This document shows, in pieces, positions 24,216 to 32,704 of a stretch of 64,000 nucleotides of DNA. This DNA is from Flavimaribacter sediminis (GTDB lineage Bacteria > Pseudomonadota > Alphaproteobacteria > Rhizobiales > Rhizobiaceae): the NCBI RefSeq assembly GCF_019492055.1, contig NZ_JAICBX010000003.1, forward strand, positions 558,001 through 622,000, given 5' to 3'. The first letter of the stretch is position 1. Each line of letters opens with the position of its first letter. The notes beneath the pieces were generated by a model. It ran no database searches. It was not told the DNA's origin and was given only the letters and a program-made list of their open reading frames with translations. The translations under genes and the position numbers were made by a program.

Positions 24216-26330
24216 ATGGCCCTGACCGACACCCTTACGCGCTGGCGATACCGCCTCGTCCCCGACCATCTCGTCGGTGAAGTTCTCAGCAAGCGCTGGA
24301 TCGACAATGCGATCCCCCTGCTGATCCTTTTGGCCGTCGTCTGCGCATTCAGCTTTGCGATGCCCGATTTCTTCGGTCCGTCCAGTATTTCGGATCTGAC
24401 CCGTCAATGGGGCGAGTTCAGTTTGCTTGTGCTGGCACTTATGATCGTAATGGTCGCGGGCGGCATCGATCTGAGTATCGGTTCCACCTTCGCGCTCGGC
24501 AACATCGTGGCGCTGGCGTTGATCGCTGTGGCGGGCTGGCCAATGTGGGCGGTGGTTCTCGGCACCCTTGCCTGTGGTGCTGCCGTCGGCCTTGTCAATG
24601 GCCTGCTGGTTGGCTATCTGCGCCTACGCGCTTTCCTGACTACGCTCGTGACGCTGATCATCGTACGCGCAGTGGTCGATATGCTGTTGTTGAATTACTC
24701 AGTTGCAATCGCGAGCACCTTCATCGACTCTGACTCTTGGTATTACCCCGGCGAAGGTTCGGTGTTCGGCGTTCCTTTTTCGGTCGTCTTAACCATTATT
24801 CTCGCGATTATCATTCATCTGGTGTTTTCCCGCTCGCGTATCGGCTGGCAGGTTTTAGCCACCGGCGGCTCGCGCCGGTCGGCCCACAATGTCGGCATTC
24901 CCGTCCGCCGGGTTGTCTGTGCAACCTATGTCGTTTCCGGTGTGCTAGCTGCGCTTTCGGGCCTGCTATTTGCCTCGCGGCTGGGCGGAGCGGGAGCGGA
25001 TACCGGCGTTGGCCTTGAAATCATGGCGCTGACTGCGGCCGTCCTTGGCGGCAACAGCCTTGGCGGCGGACGCGGTTCGGCGGCCAAGGCGATCATCGGT
25101 TCGATCACGGCCATGATTATGGTCAACGGTCTTATTAGGATGGGTGTGCCCGCCGGGGCCAATTCGCTGATGCTGGGGCTGGTGCTATTTACCGCCGTCG
25201 CAATCGATGTGCGCTGGATCAAGAACCTACATAAGGTGGTCTCAAAGGTCTATGTGTCGCCAGCCTACGCTTCTCTGCCAAAGCCGCCGGGAACCGACTC
25301 GTACTCGCCCTATGCCGTCAACGACAAGCTGGCGCCGGTCACATTGATTGGCCTTGGAGAAATCGACGGGCCCGAAGACATTATTCTCGATGACGACGAC
25401 AATATCTACACCGGCAATCGTACTGGCGATGTCATCCGGTTTTTCGCACCCGACTATAAGCAGCACGAAGTTTACGCCCATGTCGGCGGACGGCCACTAG
25501 GGCTCGCCTTCGACAAAAATGGCGATCTTCTGGTTTGCATCGGCGGCATGGGGCTCTATCGGGTCACCAAGGACCGCGAAATCGAAAAGCTAACTGACGA
25601 GACGAACCGCTCCTGGCTGTCGGTTATCGACGATTCCCGGCTGCGCCTAGCCGACGATCTTGATGTCGCGCTCGATGGCCGCGTGTTCTTTTCAGAGGCG
25701 ACGGTTCGCTACGAAATGCATGAATGGCCGGTTGATGGGCTGGAGTCGCGCGGCAATGGACGGATCATCTGCTACGATCCTAGCAGCAAGTCTACGCACA
25801 CAGTTTTGCGGAATCTCAAATTCCCGAATGGCATCTGTATGGCCCATGACGGCCAATCGTTCTTCTTTGCCGAAACCTGGGCCTGCACCGTTTCCCGCTA
25901 CTGGTTCGATGGGCCAAAAAAGGGAACCGTCGAAACGGTCATTCCCGATCTTCCCGGCTACCCGGACAACATAAATCGTGCGTCGGACGGTACCTTCTGG
26001 CTAGCTCTTGTCGGCATCCGCACGCCGTCCCTCGATCTGGCGCTTAAAATGCCGGGCTTCCGCCGCCGCATGGCGCGCCGCATCGCCCCTGATGAATGGC
26101 TCTACCCCAACATCAACACCGGTTGTATCGTGCGCTTCGACGCGACCGGCACCATTCTCGATGTGATGTGGGATCGCGGCGGAGAGAACCATCCGATGAT
26201 CACCTCAATGCGTGAGCATAAGGGGTACCTTTATATCGGCGGCATCCTCAACAACCGCATCGGCAAACTGAAGCTCAAAAGTGCCGACAAAAGCTGGACT
26301 GGCTTAGCCTCCTACTGGGGGCAGTCATGA
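24216..26330 (+). CDS. Fusion of ABC permease (RbsC-type) and SMP-30/strictosidine-synthase-like beta-propeller
   Basis: A 704-residue protein. Residues 1 to about 340 are a complete CUT2 permease (MIVMVAGGIDLSIGSTFALGN; ALTAAVLGGNSLGGGRGSAAKAIIGS). After a Pro-rich linker, residues about 375-700 form a six-bladed propeller of the SMP-30/gluconolactonase/strictosidine-synthase superfamily: DGPEDIILDDDDNIYTG (Glu metal ligand), LKFPNGICMAHDG, and LPGYPDNINRASDGTFW (Asn/Asp ligands). No stop or frameshift lies between the parts. The permease C-terminus is normally cytoplasmic, so the propeller probably sits at the inner face and acts on the incoming ligand. ATG 24216 is chosen; TTG 24183 is possible. 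Confidence 0.88.
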   Translation: MALTDTLTRWRYRLVPDHLVGEVLSKRWIDNAIPLLILLAVVCAFSFAMPDFFGPSSISDLTRQWGEFSLLVLALMIVMVAGGIDLSIGSTFALGNIVALALIAVAGWPMWAVVLGTLACGAAVGLVNGLLVGYLRLRAFLTTLVTLIIVRAVVDMLLLNYSVAIASTFIDSDSWYYPGEGSVFGVPFSVVLTIILAIIIHLVFSRSRIGWQVLATGGSRRSAHNVGIPVRRVVCATYVVSGVLAALSGLLFASRLGGAGADTGVGLEIMALTAAVLGGNSLGGGRGSAAKAIIGSITAMIMVNGLIRMGVPAGANSLMLGLVLFTAVAIDVRWIKNLHKVVSKVYVSPAYASLPKPPGTDSYSPYAVNDKLAPVTLIGLGEIDGPEDIILDDDDNIYTGNRTGDVIRFFAPDYKQHEVYAHVGGRPLGLAFDKNGDLLVCIGGMGLYRVTKDREIEKLTDETNRSWLSVIDDSRLRLADDLDVALDGRVFFSEATVRYEMHEWPVDGLESRGNGRIICYDPSSKSTHTVLRNLKFPNGICMAHDGQSFFFAETWACTVSRYWFDGPKKGTVETVIPDLPGYPDNINRASDGTFWLALVGIRTPSLDLALKMPGFRRRMARRIAPDEWLYPNINTGCIVRFDATGTILDVMWDRGGENHPMITSMREHKGYLYIGGILNNRIGKLKLKSADKSWTGLASYWGQS

Positions 26331-27415
26331 TCGGGGCAATTATGAATGCCATCGACAATTTCTTCGGTCGCGGCGAGTCCGCCGTAACGGTGCCGCCACT
26401 AGACGGCGCGTTGAAACCCAATCGCATTCTGGACGATACCGATAAGCGCTATCCGCTTGAAGATGTAGACTGTCTGGCCGAGTCGGGCAGAAAGCTTTTC
26501 GCAACATCGGGCCGCACCGTTTGCGTCCTCGGTCCGAAAGACCGCTGGACATCGCTTTGTAAAGTTGATGCGGACATCACCTGCATCGCACCCATTGGCA
26601 AAGAAGGGCTGGGCATTGCTCTTGCAAGCGGCGACATCGTGGTTCATGGCGGCGCCGAGGACGGCAAGCGGTTTCGCGCTGCCCCGGATGTCAACTGCAT
26701 TACCGCAATGATTGAGAAAGACGGCGTTCTTTATCTGGCAAACGGTTCAGCCAGTAACGCCTCCGAAGACTGGCAGCGCGATCTATTGCAACGCAACGCA
26801 TCGGGCAGCATATGGAGGATTGGGCTTTCAAACGGCAGGTCCGAATTGCTGACCGATGGTCTCGCATGGCCCGCCGGGATCGCAATCGATGAAAAGGGAC
26901 TGGTTGTCTCCGAATCCTGGAAACACAGACTGATCCGGCTCGACCCATTTGAGCCGAAACATACCGAGACGCTTTATCATGACCTGCCAGCTTATCCAGG
27001 ACGTTTGTCCGCGTCACCAAAAGGCTGGTGGCTGGCGGCATTTGCGCCGCGCAGCCAGCTTGTCGAATTTGTCCTGCGCGAACCGGGTTACTGCGCGCGC
27101 ATGCTGGAGGACATCCCGAAGGACTATTGGGTCTCCCCAAAATTACAGTCAGGCCGGAGCTTTTACGAGCCGCTGCAGGGCGGCGGTGTCAAGCATCTGG
27201 GGCAACTCAAACCCTGGGCACCAACTATGTCGGCGGGTCTTTGCGTTGAACTCGATGGAAATTTCCAGCCGGTTTCAGGCCTGCATAGCCGCGCCGACGG
27301 TGTAACGCACGGTATCACTTCGGTTGTCGAACTGAACGGGACTGTCTATGCCGCATCACGTGGCCACGGCGTTGTTGTCAGGGTGCCGGTCGAACCGGCG
27401 GGATCACGATCATGA
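26327..27415 (+). CDS. SMP-30/strictosidine-synthase-like protein, paralogue of the fused propeller
   Basis: A 362-residue cytoplasmic propeller protein overlapping the fusion gene by ATGA. It shares the layout of the fused domain (LLTDGLAWPAGIAIDEKGLVVSE, LPAYPGRLSASPKGWWLAAFAPR, and the GVTHGITSVVELNGTVYAASRG end). However, the metal-ligand motif YPDNI of the fused copy is YPGRL here and the N-terminal GPED motif is weak, so catalysis may be lost or changed. A binding or partner role with the fused propeller is possible. Confidence 0.78.
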   Translation: MIGAIMNAIDNFFGRGESAVTVPPLDGALKPNRILDDTDKRYPLEDVDCLAESGRKLFATSGRTVCVLGPKDRWTSLCKVDADITCIAPIGKEGLGIALASGDIVVHGGAEDGKRFRAAPDVNCITAMIEKDGVLYLANGSASNASEDWQRDLLQRNASGSIWRIGLSNGRSELLTDGLAWPAGIAIDEKGLVVSESWKHRLIRLDPFEPKHTETLYHDLPAYPGRLSASPKGWWLAAFAPRSQLVEFVLREPGYCARMLEDIPKDYWVSPKLQSGRSFYEPLQGGGVKHLGQLKPWAPTMSAGLCVELDGNFQPVSGLHSRADGVTHGITSVVELNGTVYAASRGHGVVVRVPVEPAGSRS

Positions 27416-28908
27416 CGCCGATTCTCGAATTGCGCAAAGGCACCAAACTTTACCGCGGCGTTGCCGCCGTCAAGGATGTGGATTTCGATCTAAACCCCGG
27501 CGAAGTGCACGCGCTTCTCGGCGAGAATGGTGCCGGCAAATCCACGCTGACCAAGATGCTGGCCGGTGTGGTCGAGCCGACATCGGGCGATATTTTCATA
27601 AGTGGCGAGAAGGTTGCGCTGCCTACTCCCGCCGACGCCCTTAAAAATGGCATCGCGATGGTCTATCAGGAAACAAGCCTCGTGCCCTCGCTCACCGTGG
27701 CGCAAAACCTTTACCTGATGGATGACAAGCCGTTCCATCGGCTGCGCGGCATCTACATTGCGGGCCAGCAATTCCTGCAATCGTTGAATTTTCATGTAGA
27801 CCCGGCGGCACTGATTAGCAGTCTCGGCGCCGGTCAGAAACAAATGGTCGAGATTGCCCGCGCCGTACACCACAACGCCAAGGTCATTATTTTCGACGAG
27901 CCGACAGCAACGCTGACGCCCGAGGAAAAATACCAGTTCTTTGCGCTGGTCGGGCGACTTAAAAAGCGCGGTGTCTCCATCATCTTCATCAGCCACGCCC
28001 TTGAGGAAGCGCTGCAGATTTCGGACCGCATCACCGTGATGCGGGATGGCGAGCATGTGGTCACCGACCATACCTCCAACTTCGACCGGGAGCTCATTGT
28101 ACAGGCAATGGTGGGGCGATCGCTCACCGAGGAACTGTATGGCTCTTTTCAAGACCGGCAGACTCGCCAACCGGGACGCAAGGTTCTGAGCGTGCAAAAC
28201 CTCTCGATGGGCGACGTCGTACGCAATACCTCGTTCTCGGTGTTCGCCGGGCAAATCACCGGCATGTTTGGCCTGATCGGCTCGGGCCGCACGGAAACCG
28301 CAAAAGTCGTCTCCGGGGTTCTCAAGCGTGACCTTTTCCATGGCGGCAACGTACAGTTCGAAGCCCGACCAGTCCGCTACCGGGTGCCCCGGCCTGCCGT
28401 GAAAGACGGTATTATCTACGTCACCGAGGATCGCAAGTCCGAGGGCTTTTTCGAAACCATGTCGATTGCCTACAATATTTATCTCGGCGCGTTGGCAGGC
28501 GGGCAAGCCGACTCTCCGATCATTTCGATGAAGGAGATGCGCACGCTGGCCGAGCACTGGACCAAGGCACTCAATGTCAAGGCGATCAACGCAGATGCCA
28601 AGGTTATCGAATTGTCGGGCGGCAACCAGCAAAAGGTGGTCGTGGCGAAGGCCCTGGTTCAAAAACCGAAACTGGTTATTTTTGACGAACCGACCCGTGG
28701 TGTGGATGTTGGGGCGATTGCCGAAATCCATCAGCTTATCAACAAGCTCGCCGATGATGGCATCGCGGTTCTGGTGATCTCGTCCTATCTGCCCGAAGTC
28801 CTGCACCTATCTGACCGTATCCTGGTCTGCCGTCAGGGCCGCGTGGTGGAGGAATTTGACGGTAGCCAGGCAAAAGAAGAGTCTATCATGTTCGCGGCGG
28901 TACATTGA
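27412..28908 (+). CDS. CUT2-type ABC transporter ATP-binding protein (two nucleotide-binding domains)
   Basis: A 498-residue RbsA/MglA-type ATPase. Domain 1 has Walker A GENGAGKST (about 39-47), signature SSLGAGQKQMVEIARAV and Walker B VIIFDEPTATL. Domain 2 has the usual degenerate P-loop GLIGSGRTE but a good signature LSGGNQQKVVVAKAL and Walker B LVIFDEPTRGVDVG. It overlaps its neighbours by 4 bases upstream and 1 base downstream, so the operon is tightly coupled. Confidence 0.93.
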   Translation: MTPILELRKGTKLYRGVAAVKDVDFDLNPGEVHALLGENGAGKSTLTKMLAGVVEPTSGDIFISGEKVALPTPADALKNGIAMVYQETSLVPSLTVAQNLYLMDDKPFHRLRGIYIAGQQFLQSLNFHVDPAALISSLGAGQKQMVEIARAVHHNAKVIIFDEPTATLTPEEKYQFFALVGRLKKRGVSIIFISHALEEALQISDRITVMRDGEHVVTDHTSNFDRELIVQAMVGRSLTEELYGSFQDRQTRQPGRKVLSVQNLSMGDVVRNTSFSVFAGQITGMFGLIGSGRTETAKVVSGVLKRDLFHGGNVQFEARPVRYRVPRPAVKDGIIYVTEDRKSEGFFETMSIAYNIYLGALAGGQADSPIISMKEMRTLAEHWTKALNVKAINADAKVIELSGGNQQKVVVAKALVQKPKLVIFDEPTRGVDVGAIAEIHQLINKLADDGIAVLVISSYLPEVLHLSDRILVCRQGRVVEEFDGSQAKEESIMFAAVH

Positions 28909-30794
28909 TGACTCCGGTTCTGAAGACCACTCGCCCCGTTCTGCCCGTACGCACCATCGACGATGTGATCGCCATTGAAGGGATGCCTTATGACGAACTG
29001 GTGACGGCGCGAAATCTTTACGACCTCGTGCTGGCAACCGCCATGCATGTAGGAGACCGCAAGGCGCTTACGGTGCTGCGCTCCGAGGATCCATACGATG
29101 TCGGCATTTCGCTAACCCACAAGGAACTACTTGGCGAAGTCACCCGAGCGGCCAACATGTTCCGCGCACTCGGTATCGCACCCGGGACGGGCGTCGTCGC
29201 CTTTCTCGCCCCCACCCTGCCCGAGTTGCCCGCGCTGCTGCTTGGCGCTCAAGTCGCTGGGGTCGCCAGCACACTGAACTATCTGCTCAGTGCCGACGCG
29301 ATCATCGACTTGCTGAATGCGCAAAAAGCGAGTGTTCTGGTGCTAGCATCCGAAGCGGCGGATGCCACATGCTGGAGCAAGGCCAAAGGCGTGTTCGCCA
29401 AGGTGCCAACACTCCGTCATGTTCTGGTACTTGGCGATGGCGCAAAAGCAGGGGCCGGCTATGAAGTCCTGTCCTCCGAGCTGGCGAAGCACGCCTCCAG
29501 TGCGCTTGCCTTCGAACCCGTTTCCAACCGCGATAGCGTCTGCGCGCTGTTCCATACCGGCGGCACGACAGGCCGGCCGAAACTCGTGCAGCTGACCCAT
29601 GGTAACCAGATACACGCCGCCTTCGGCTTCGCGCAGGTGTTTGGCTATGATGAGTGCGACGTCGCCATAGACGGACTACCATTTTTCCATGTCGGCGGCA
29701 CGATGACTGTGGGGCTGGCACCGCTAGCCGCAGGGGCGCATGTGGTCGTGCCCTCGCCCCACGCTTTGCGGCCACCGGCTGTGATCGCCAACTACTGGAC
29801 AATAGTTGAACATTTCAAAGCTACGGTGGTGGGCGGCGTACCAACCTCATTGGGTGCGCAAACCAATAGCTGGAAGCCAGGCACCGATGTGTCTCAAATC
29901 CGCATGGCCATGACCGGTGGCGCAGTGCTTCCGCGCGCGGTTGGCGAGCGCTACCAAACCGTCACCGGCGTCACGATTTTCGAAACCTATGGCATGACCG
30001 AGACCGCAGCAGCTATCGCCTTCAACCCGGGCTTGGGAGAATCCATAATGGGCAGTGTCGGTTTCCGGGCCCCTTTTTCTCAGACCCGGATCGTCTCACT
30101 GGACACCGAAGAGGTGCACATCTGTGTGCCCGGAGAAAGCGGGCTGGTTCAGGTGCGTGGGCCGCAGGTGTTTCCCGGCTATGTAGACCCGGCCCACAAT
30201 ATCGGTACGCTTTCCGAGGACGGCTGGTTGACGACCGGTGACGTTGGTTATCTCTCCGCCGATCAGCGGCTATTCCTCACGGGCCGCGAAAAAGACCTGA
30301 TCGTTCGCAGCGGCCACAATATCGATCCGGCGGCTATCGAGGATGTCGCCAATCAGTTCGCGGGTGTACAGATCAGCGCCGCTGTCGGCATGCCGGACCA
30401 GTATGCCGGCGAAGTACCGATCCTTTTTGTTGTCCCACTTGAGGGCGCAACGATCGACTTTGCCGCCCTGTCAGATTACCTGCAAACCAATATTCACGAA
30501 CTCCCGGCCCGCCCGAAGGTTATCCTTCCCCTCGATGCGCTTCCTGTGACTGCCGTCGGCAAAATCTTCAAACCGGCACTACGCGACGCGGCAATAAAGG
30601 AGAAAATCCGGCGCGAGGCGGCGGGTATATTTAGTAGGAACACAGCGCTAGACATCGACGTCAGCCTTGATGCCCAAAAGCAGACCATCGTCCGCATAGA
30701 AGTCAGCGACGCAAGTGCTGGCGACCTTGCCAAGCTTACTGAAGCGCTCAAACCTCTGCCTCAAACCTATATAGTGGAGGCAGTAAATGGCTGA
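28908..30794 (+). CDS. Acyl-CoA ligase (AMP-dependent synthetase family)
   Basis: A 628-residue adenylate-forming enzyme that should activate a carboxylic acid as a CoA thioester. Core motifs are FHTGGTTGRPKLVQLTHGN (P-loop, A3), ETYGMTETAAAIAF (A5), GWLTTGDVGYLSADQRLFLTGREKDLI (A7-A8) and VTAVGKIFKPALR (A10 lysine). The C-terminal tail of about 70 residues (IFSRNTALDIDVSLDAQ) is extra to the core fold. ATG 28908 shares its A with the TGA of the ATPase. With the crotonase it forms an acid-activation/beta-oxidation step downstream of import. Confidence 0.9.
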   Translation: MTPVLKTTRPVLPVRTIDDVIAIEGMPYDELVTARNLYDLVLATAMHVGDRKALTVLRSEDPYDVGISLTHKELLGEVTRAANMFRALGIAPGTGVVAFLAPTLPELPALLLGAQVAGVASTLNYLLSADAIIDLLNAQKASVLVLASEAADATCWSKAKGVFAKVPTLRHVLVLGDGAKAGAGYEVLSSELAKHASSALAFEPVSNRDSVCALFHTGGTTGRPKLVQLTHGNQIHAAFGFAQVFGYDECDVAIDGLPFFHVGGTMTVGLAPLAAGAHVVVPSPHALRPPAVIANYWTIVEHFKATVVGGVPTSLGAQTNSWKPGTDVSQIRMAMTGGAVLPRAVGERYQTVTGVTIFETYGMTETAAAIAFNPGLGESIMGSVGFRAPFSQTRIVSLDTEEVHICVPGESGLVQVRGPQVFPGYVDPAHNIGTLSEDGWLTTGDVGYLSADQRLFLTGREKDLIVRSGHNIDPAAIEDVANQFAGVQISAAVGMPDQYAGEVPILFVVPLEGATIDFAALSDYLQTNIHELPARPKVILPLDALPVTAVGKIFKPALRDAAIKEKIRREAAGIFSRNTALDIDVSLDAQKQTIVRIEVSDASAGDLAKLTEALKPLPQTYIVEAVNG

Positions 30795-31557
30795 TCCGGT
30801 GCTTTTATCTGTTGATGGGCATGTCCTGACGATCACACTCAATCGGCCCGAGCAACTGAACGCCCTCTCGCGCAAAGCCATGACGTTTTTCGAGAAGACC
30901 GTCCGCGCGCTCGGAGATTTTTCAGGCGTTCGCGCGGTCATAATCACGGGCGCTGGCAGGGCCTTTTGCGCAGGCGGCGATCTAATCGGATTCAAACGTG
31001 CGATCGACGTCGACAAGCAGGCATTGCTCGACGAGCTCGCGTATAACCAGACCATTCTGCAAATGATCGAGGACATTCCGGTGCCGGTCATCGGCGCGGC
31101 GAACGGAGTTGCCGCTGCAGGCGGACTAGAGCTGCTGCTGTGCTGCGACATCGTGCTGGCGGCCAAGAACGCGAAAATCGGCGATGGCCATGCACGCTAC
31201 GCCATCGTACCGGCGGGCGGCGCCACGGTCAGGCTGCCGCGCAAGATCGGTCCGGCCAACGCGGCGCGGCTATTCTACACGGCGGAACTCGTCGATGCCG
31301 AAACCATGAGGGATTGGGGCCTTGTTTCAGAGGTGGTGCCCGGCGATAAGCTGTTGGAAAGGGCTCAAGCCCTGGCATCAGACATCGCACGTGGCAGCCC
31401 CGAAGTCTTGCGCAGGATCAAGAAGCTGATTTCGGCGCGCGCTGGCGAACCGGTTACCGGCCTTGCGGAAATCGGACAATTCGCCGAACACGTGAATGGC
31501 GCTGATCTTGACGAGGGACTGCGCGCCTTCATCGAAAAACGTACACCGGACTATTAG
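30787..31557 (+). CDS. Enoyl-CoA hydratase/isomerase family protein
   Basis: A 256-residue crotonase-fold enzyme. The oxyanion-hole residues lie in TGAGRAFCAGGDLIGF (about 56-71) and VAAAGGLELLLCCDIVLAAKNAKIGDGHARYAIVPAGG. The usual catalytic glutamate position (E in GxxPE) is read as GDGHARYAIVPAG, so hydratase chemistry is uncertain. It overlaps the ligase by 8 bases and has GGAGG ahead of the ATG. The IS5-family element lies directly at its stop codon; removing the IS with one TA copy still leaves TAG, so the protein was not shortened. Confidence 0.86.
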   Translation: MADPVLLSVDGHVLTITLNRPEQLNALSRKAMTFFEKTVRALGDFSGVRAVIITGAGRAFCAGGDLIGFKRAIDVDKQALLDELAYNQTILQMIEDIPVPVIGAANGVAAAGGLELLLCCDIVLAAKNAKIGDGHARYAIVPAGGATVRLPRKIGPANAARLFYTAELVDAETMRDWGLVSEVVPGDKLLERAQALASDIARGSPEVLRRIKKLISARAGEPVTGLAEIGQFAEHVNGADLDEGLRAFIEKRTPDY

Positions 31558-31634
31558 GGTCAGGACCTATTGATTAAGGGGGTTTTCGGGTTCAGGCAAA
31601 TCAGATTCAAAGCAGGAAACGAAGGAGTTTTCTG

Positions 31635-32009
31635 ATGTCTGATATGTTCTGGTTGTCCAATCGACAGTTTGCCCGGATGCGCCCCTATTTCCCTCTTTCC
31701 CATGGTGTTCCGCGAACCGATGACCGCCGGGTCATTTCCGGCATCATCCATGTGGTCAAGAACGGTCTTCGCTGGTGCGATGCGCCTGCCGGGTATGGGC
31801 CTCACAAGACACTTTACAACCGCTTTGTCAGGTGGAGCAGGCTGGGTGTTTTTGATCGTATTTTCAGTGGCCTGGCGGGTGCGGCTGGCGAGCCGGACAC
31901 GGTGCAGATCGACTCTACCCACATCAAGGCTCACAGGACTGCATGCAGTCTTGCAAGTCCGCGGGACGGGATGTTCCCCGCCACATTGGCAGGACGAAAG
32001 GTGGTCTGA
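31635..32009 (+). CDS. IS5-family transposase, upstream frame
   Basis: A 124-residue product with the N-terminal domain of IS427-group transposases (MFWLSNRQFARMRPYFPLSHG, DDRRVISGIIHVVKNGLRWCDAP) and the first catalytic aspartate in QIDSTHIKAHRTA. The ribosome site GAAGGAG lies 8 bases before the ATG. The family continues in the -1 frame; the crossover must be near 31940-31965. The run of A residues usual for programmed frameshifting in this group is not obvious there, so the split may be programmed at an unusual site or be a mutation. Confidence 0.85.
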   Translation: MSDMFWLSNRQFARMRPYFPLSHGVPRTDDRRVISGIIHVVKNGLRWCDAPAGYGPHKTLYNRFVRWSRLGVFDRIFSGLAGAAGEPDTVQIDSTHIKAHRTACSLASPRDGMFPATLAGRKVV

Positions 32010-32398
32010 ATTCCAAATTGCATGCCGTCATCAATGGAGAAGGCAAACCGGTGATCTTGGCGCTGACTGCCGGACAGGTCTCGGACCATATCGGGGCGAA
32101 GATCGTTTATCCCTGTCTTCCAGGTTCAAGAGTACTGATCGCGGACAAAGGCTACGACAGCAACGAATGGCGCGCTGCACTCAGCGCCAAAGGCATCACG
32201 GCATGTATTCCGCCAAAAGCCAATTGCAAGGCGAAGATAGAATTCGACAAAGTCCCGTACAAACAGAGACATAAGATCGAAAACACCTTCTCGAAGATAA
32301 AGGACTGGCGCCGGATGGCAACCCGATACGACAGGTGCGCCGACGTCTTCATGGCTGCTGTCACACTTGCCGTAACCTGTATCTTCTGGCTCAGTTGA
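31943..32398 (+). CDS. IS5-family transposase, downstream frame
   Basis: The -1 frame continues the transposase: GRDVPRHIGRTKGGLNSKLHAV, the second aspartate in LIADKGYDSNEWRAAL and the catalytic glutamate in KIENTFSKIKDWRRMATRYDRC. The C-terminus VTLAVTCIFWLS is complete. Its own ATG (31943) has no ribosome site, so expression by frameshift from the upstream frame is expected. Confidence 0.85.
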   Translation: MQSCKSAGRDVPRHIGRTKGGLNSKLHAVINGEGKPVILALTAGQVSDHIGAKIVYPCLPGSRVLIADKGYDSNEWRAALSAKGITACIPPKANCKAKIEFDKVPYKQRHKIENTFSKIKDWRRMATRYDRCADVFMAAVTLAVTCIFWLS

Positions 32399-32528
32399 TG
32401 AGTCCTGACCCTAGGGGCTATTCAGCGACAGCAGTTCGAAACTTCGAAATGCGAATATCCAATGCATCCAGTGATAAGGGCTCCACTCACCCCATACCCT
32501 TAAAAAATGGCGTATTACTGCTAAATGT

Positions 32529-32558
32529 AGATACGAAAGTGAGACATCGCGCCTCACT
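32529..32558 (+). repeat. Sub-terminal repeat, segment 2 right end
   Basis: A 30-bp exact copy of 13913-13942. Similarity continues with scattered mismatches through the 49 bases up to the att core (for example GTAAAC-AGC and TATGGTG-GTTT in both). Confidence 0.75.
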
Positions 32559-32607
32559 GGCACCGCAGGAAGGCCTGTAAACCAGCACTTTTCTAGTATG
32601 GTGAGTT

Positions 32608-32628
32608 TCCCAGTCACGCCCGCCATCT
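32608..32628 (+). repeat. Attachment core, right copy (one mismatch)
   Basis: It matches 20 of 21 bases of the tRNA-Val core; G at 32622 replaces A. Bases after it (TTCAGGAAAATAC) resemble those after the left core (TTAAGAAAATCAAC), so the original attB homology was probably longer. Backbone sequence resumes after it. Confidence 0.82.
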
Positions 32629-32704
32629 TTCAGGAAAATACAGCTTTTCAGACGGTCGGTCGGACACTTGCGCCGCTCGAGCCGGAACGCAGCTACAGTC
32701 GCCG

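Larger units (their letters stand above)
31557..32411 (+). mobile_element. IS5-family insertion sequence (IS427-like), 855 bp
   Basis: Terminal inverted repeats GGGTCAGGACC (31557-31567) and AGTCCTGACCC (32401-32411, matching 10 of 11 when reversed). The target duplication TA is at 31555-31556 and 32412-32413. Two overlapping transposase frames lie inside, with all three DDE residues present. It lies between the crotonase stop and the right end of segment 2. Confidence 0.92.
13991..32628 (+). mobile_element. Att-bounded segment 2 (about 18.6 kb), no integrase; CIME-like
   Basis: The segment runs from the middle att core to a third core at 32608-32628. It carries two catabolic/transport modules, an IS3 remnant and an intact IS5-family element, but no tyrosine recombinase. 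Its right end shares the 30-bp sub-terminal repeat with element 1. This fits a cis-mobilizable island (CIME) left beside, or captured by, an element that uses the same tRNA site. Whether it can move now cannot be told. Confidence 0.7.

Noticed and set aside
27490..28806. Long minus-strand frame (438 codons) opposite the CUT2 ATPase
   Set aside because: Shadow of a strongly supported gene in GC-rich DNA; no family motifs.
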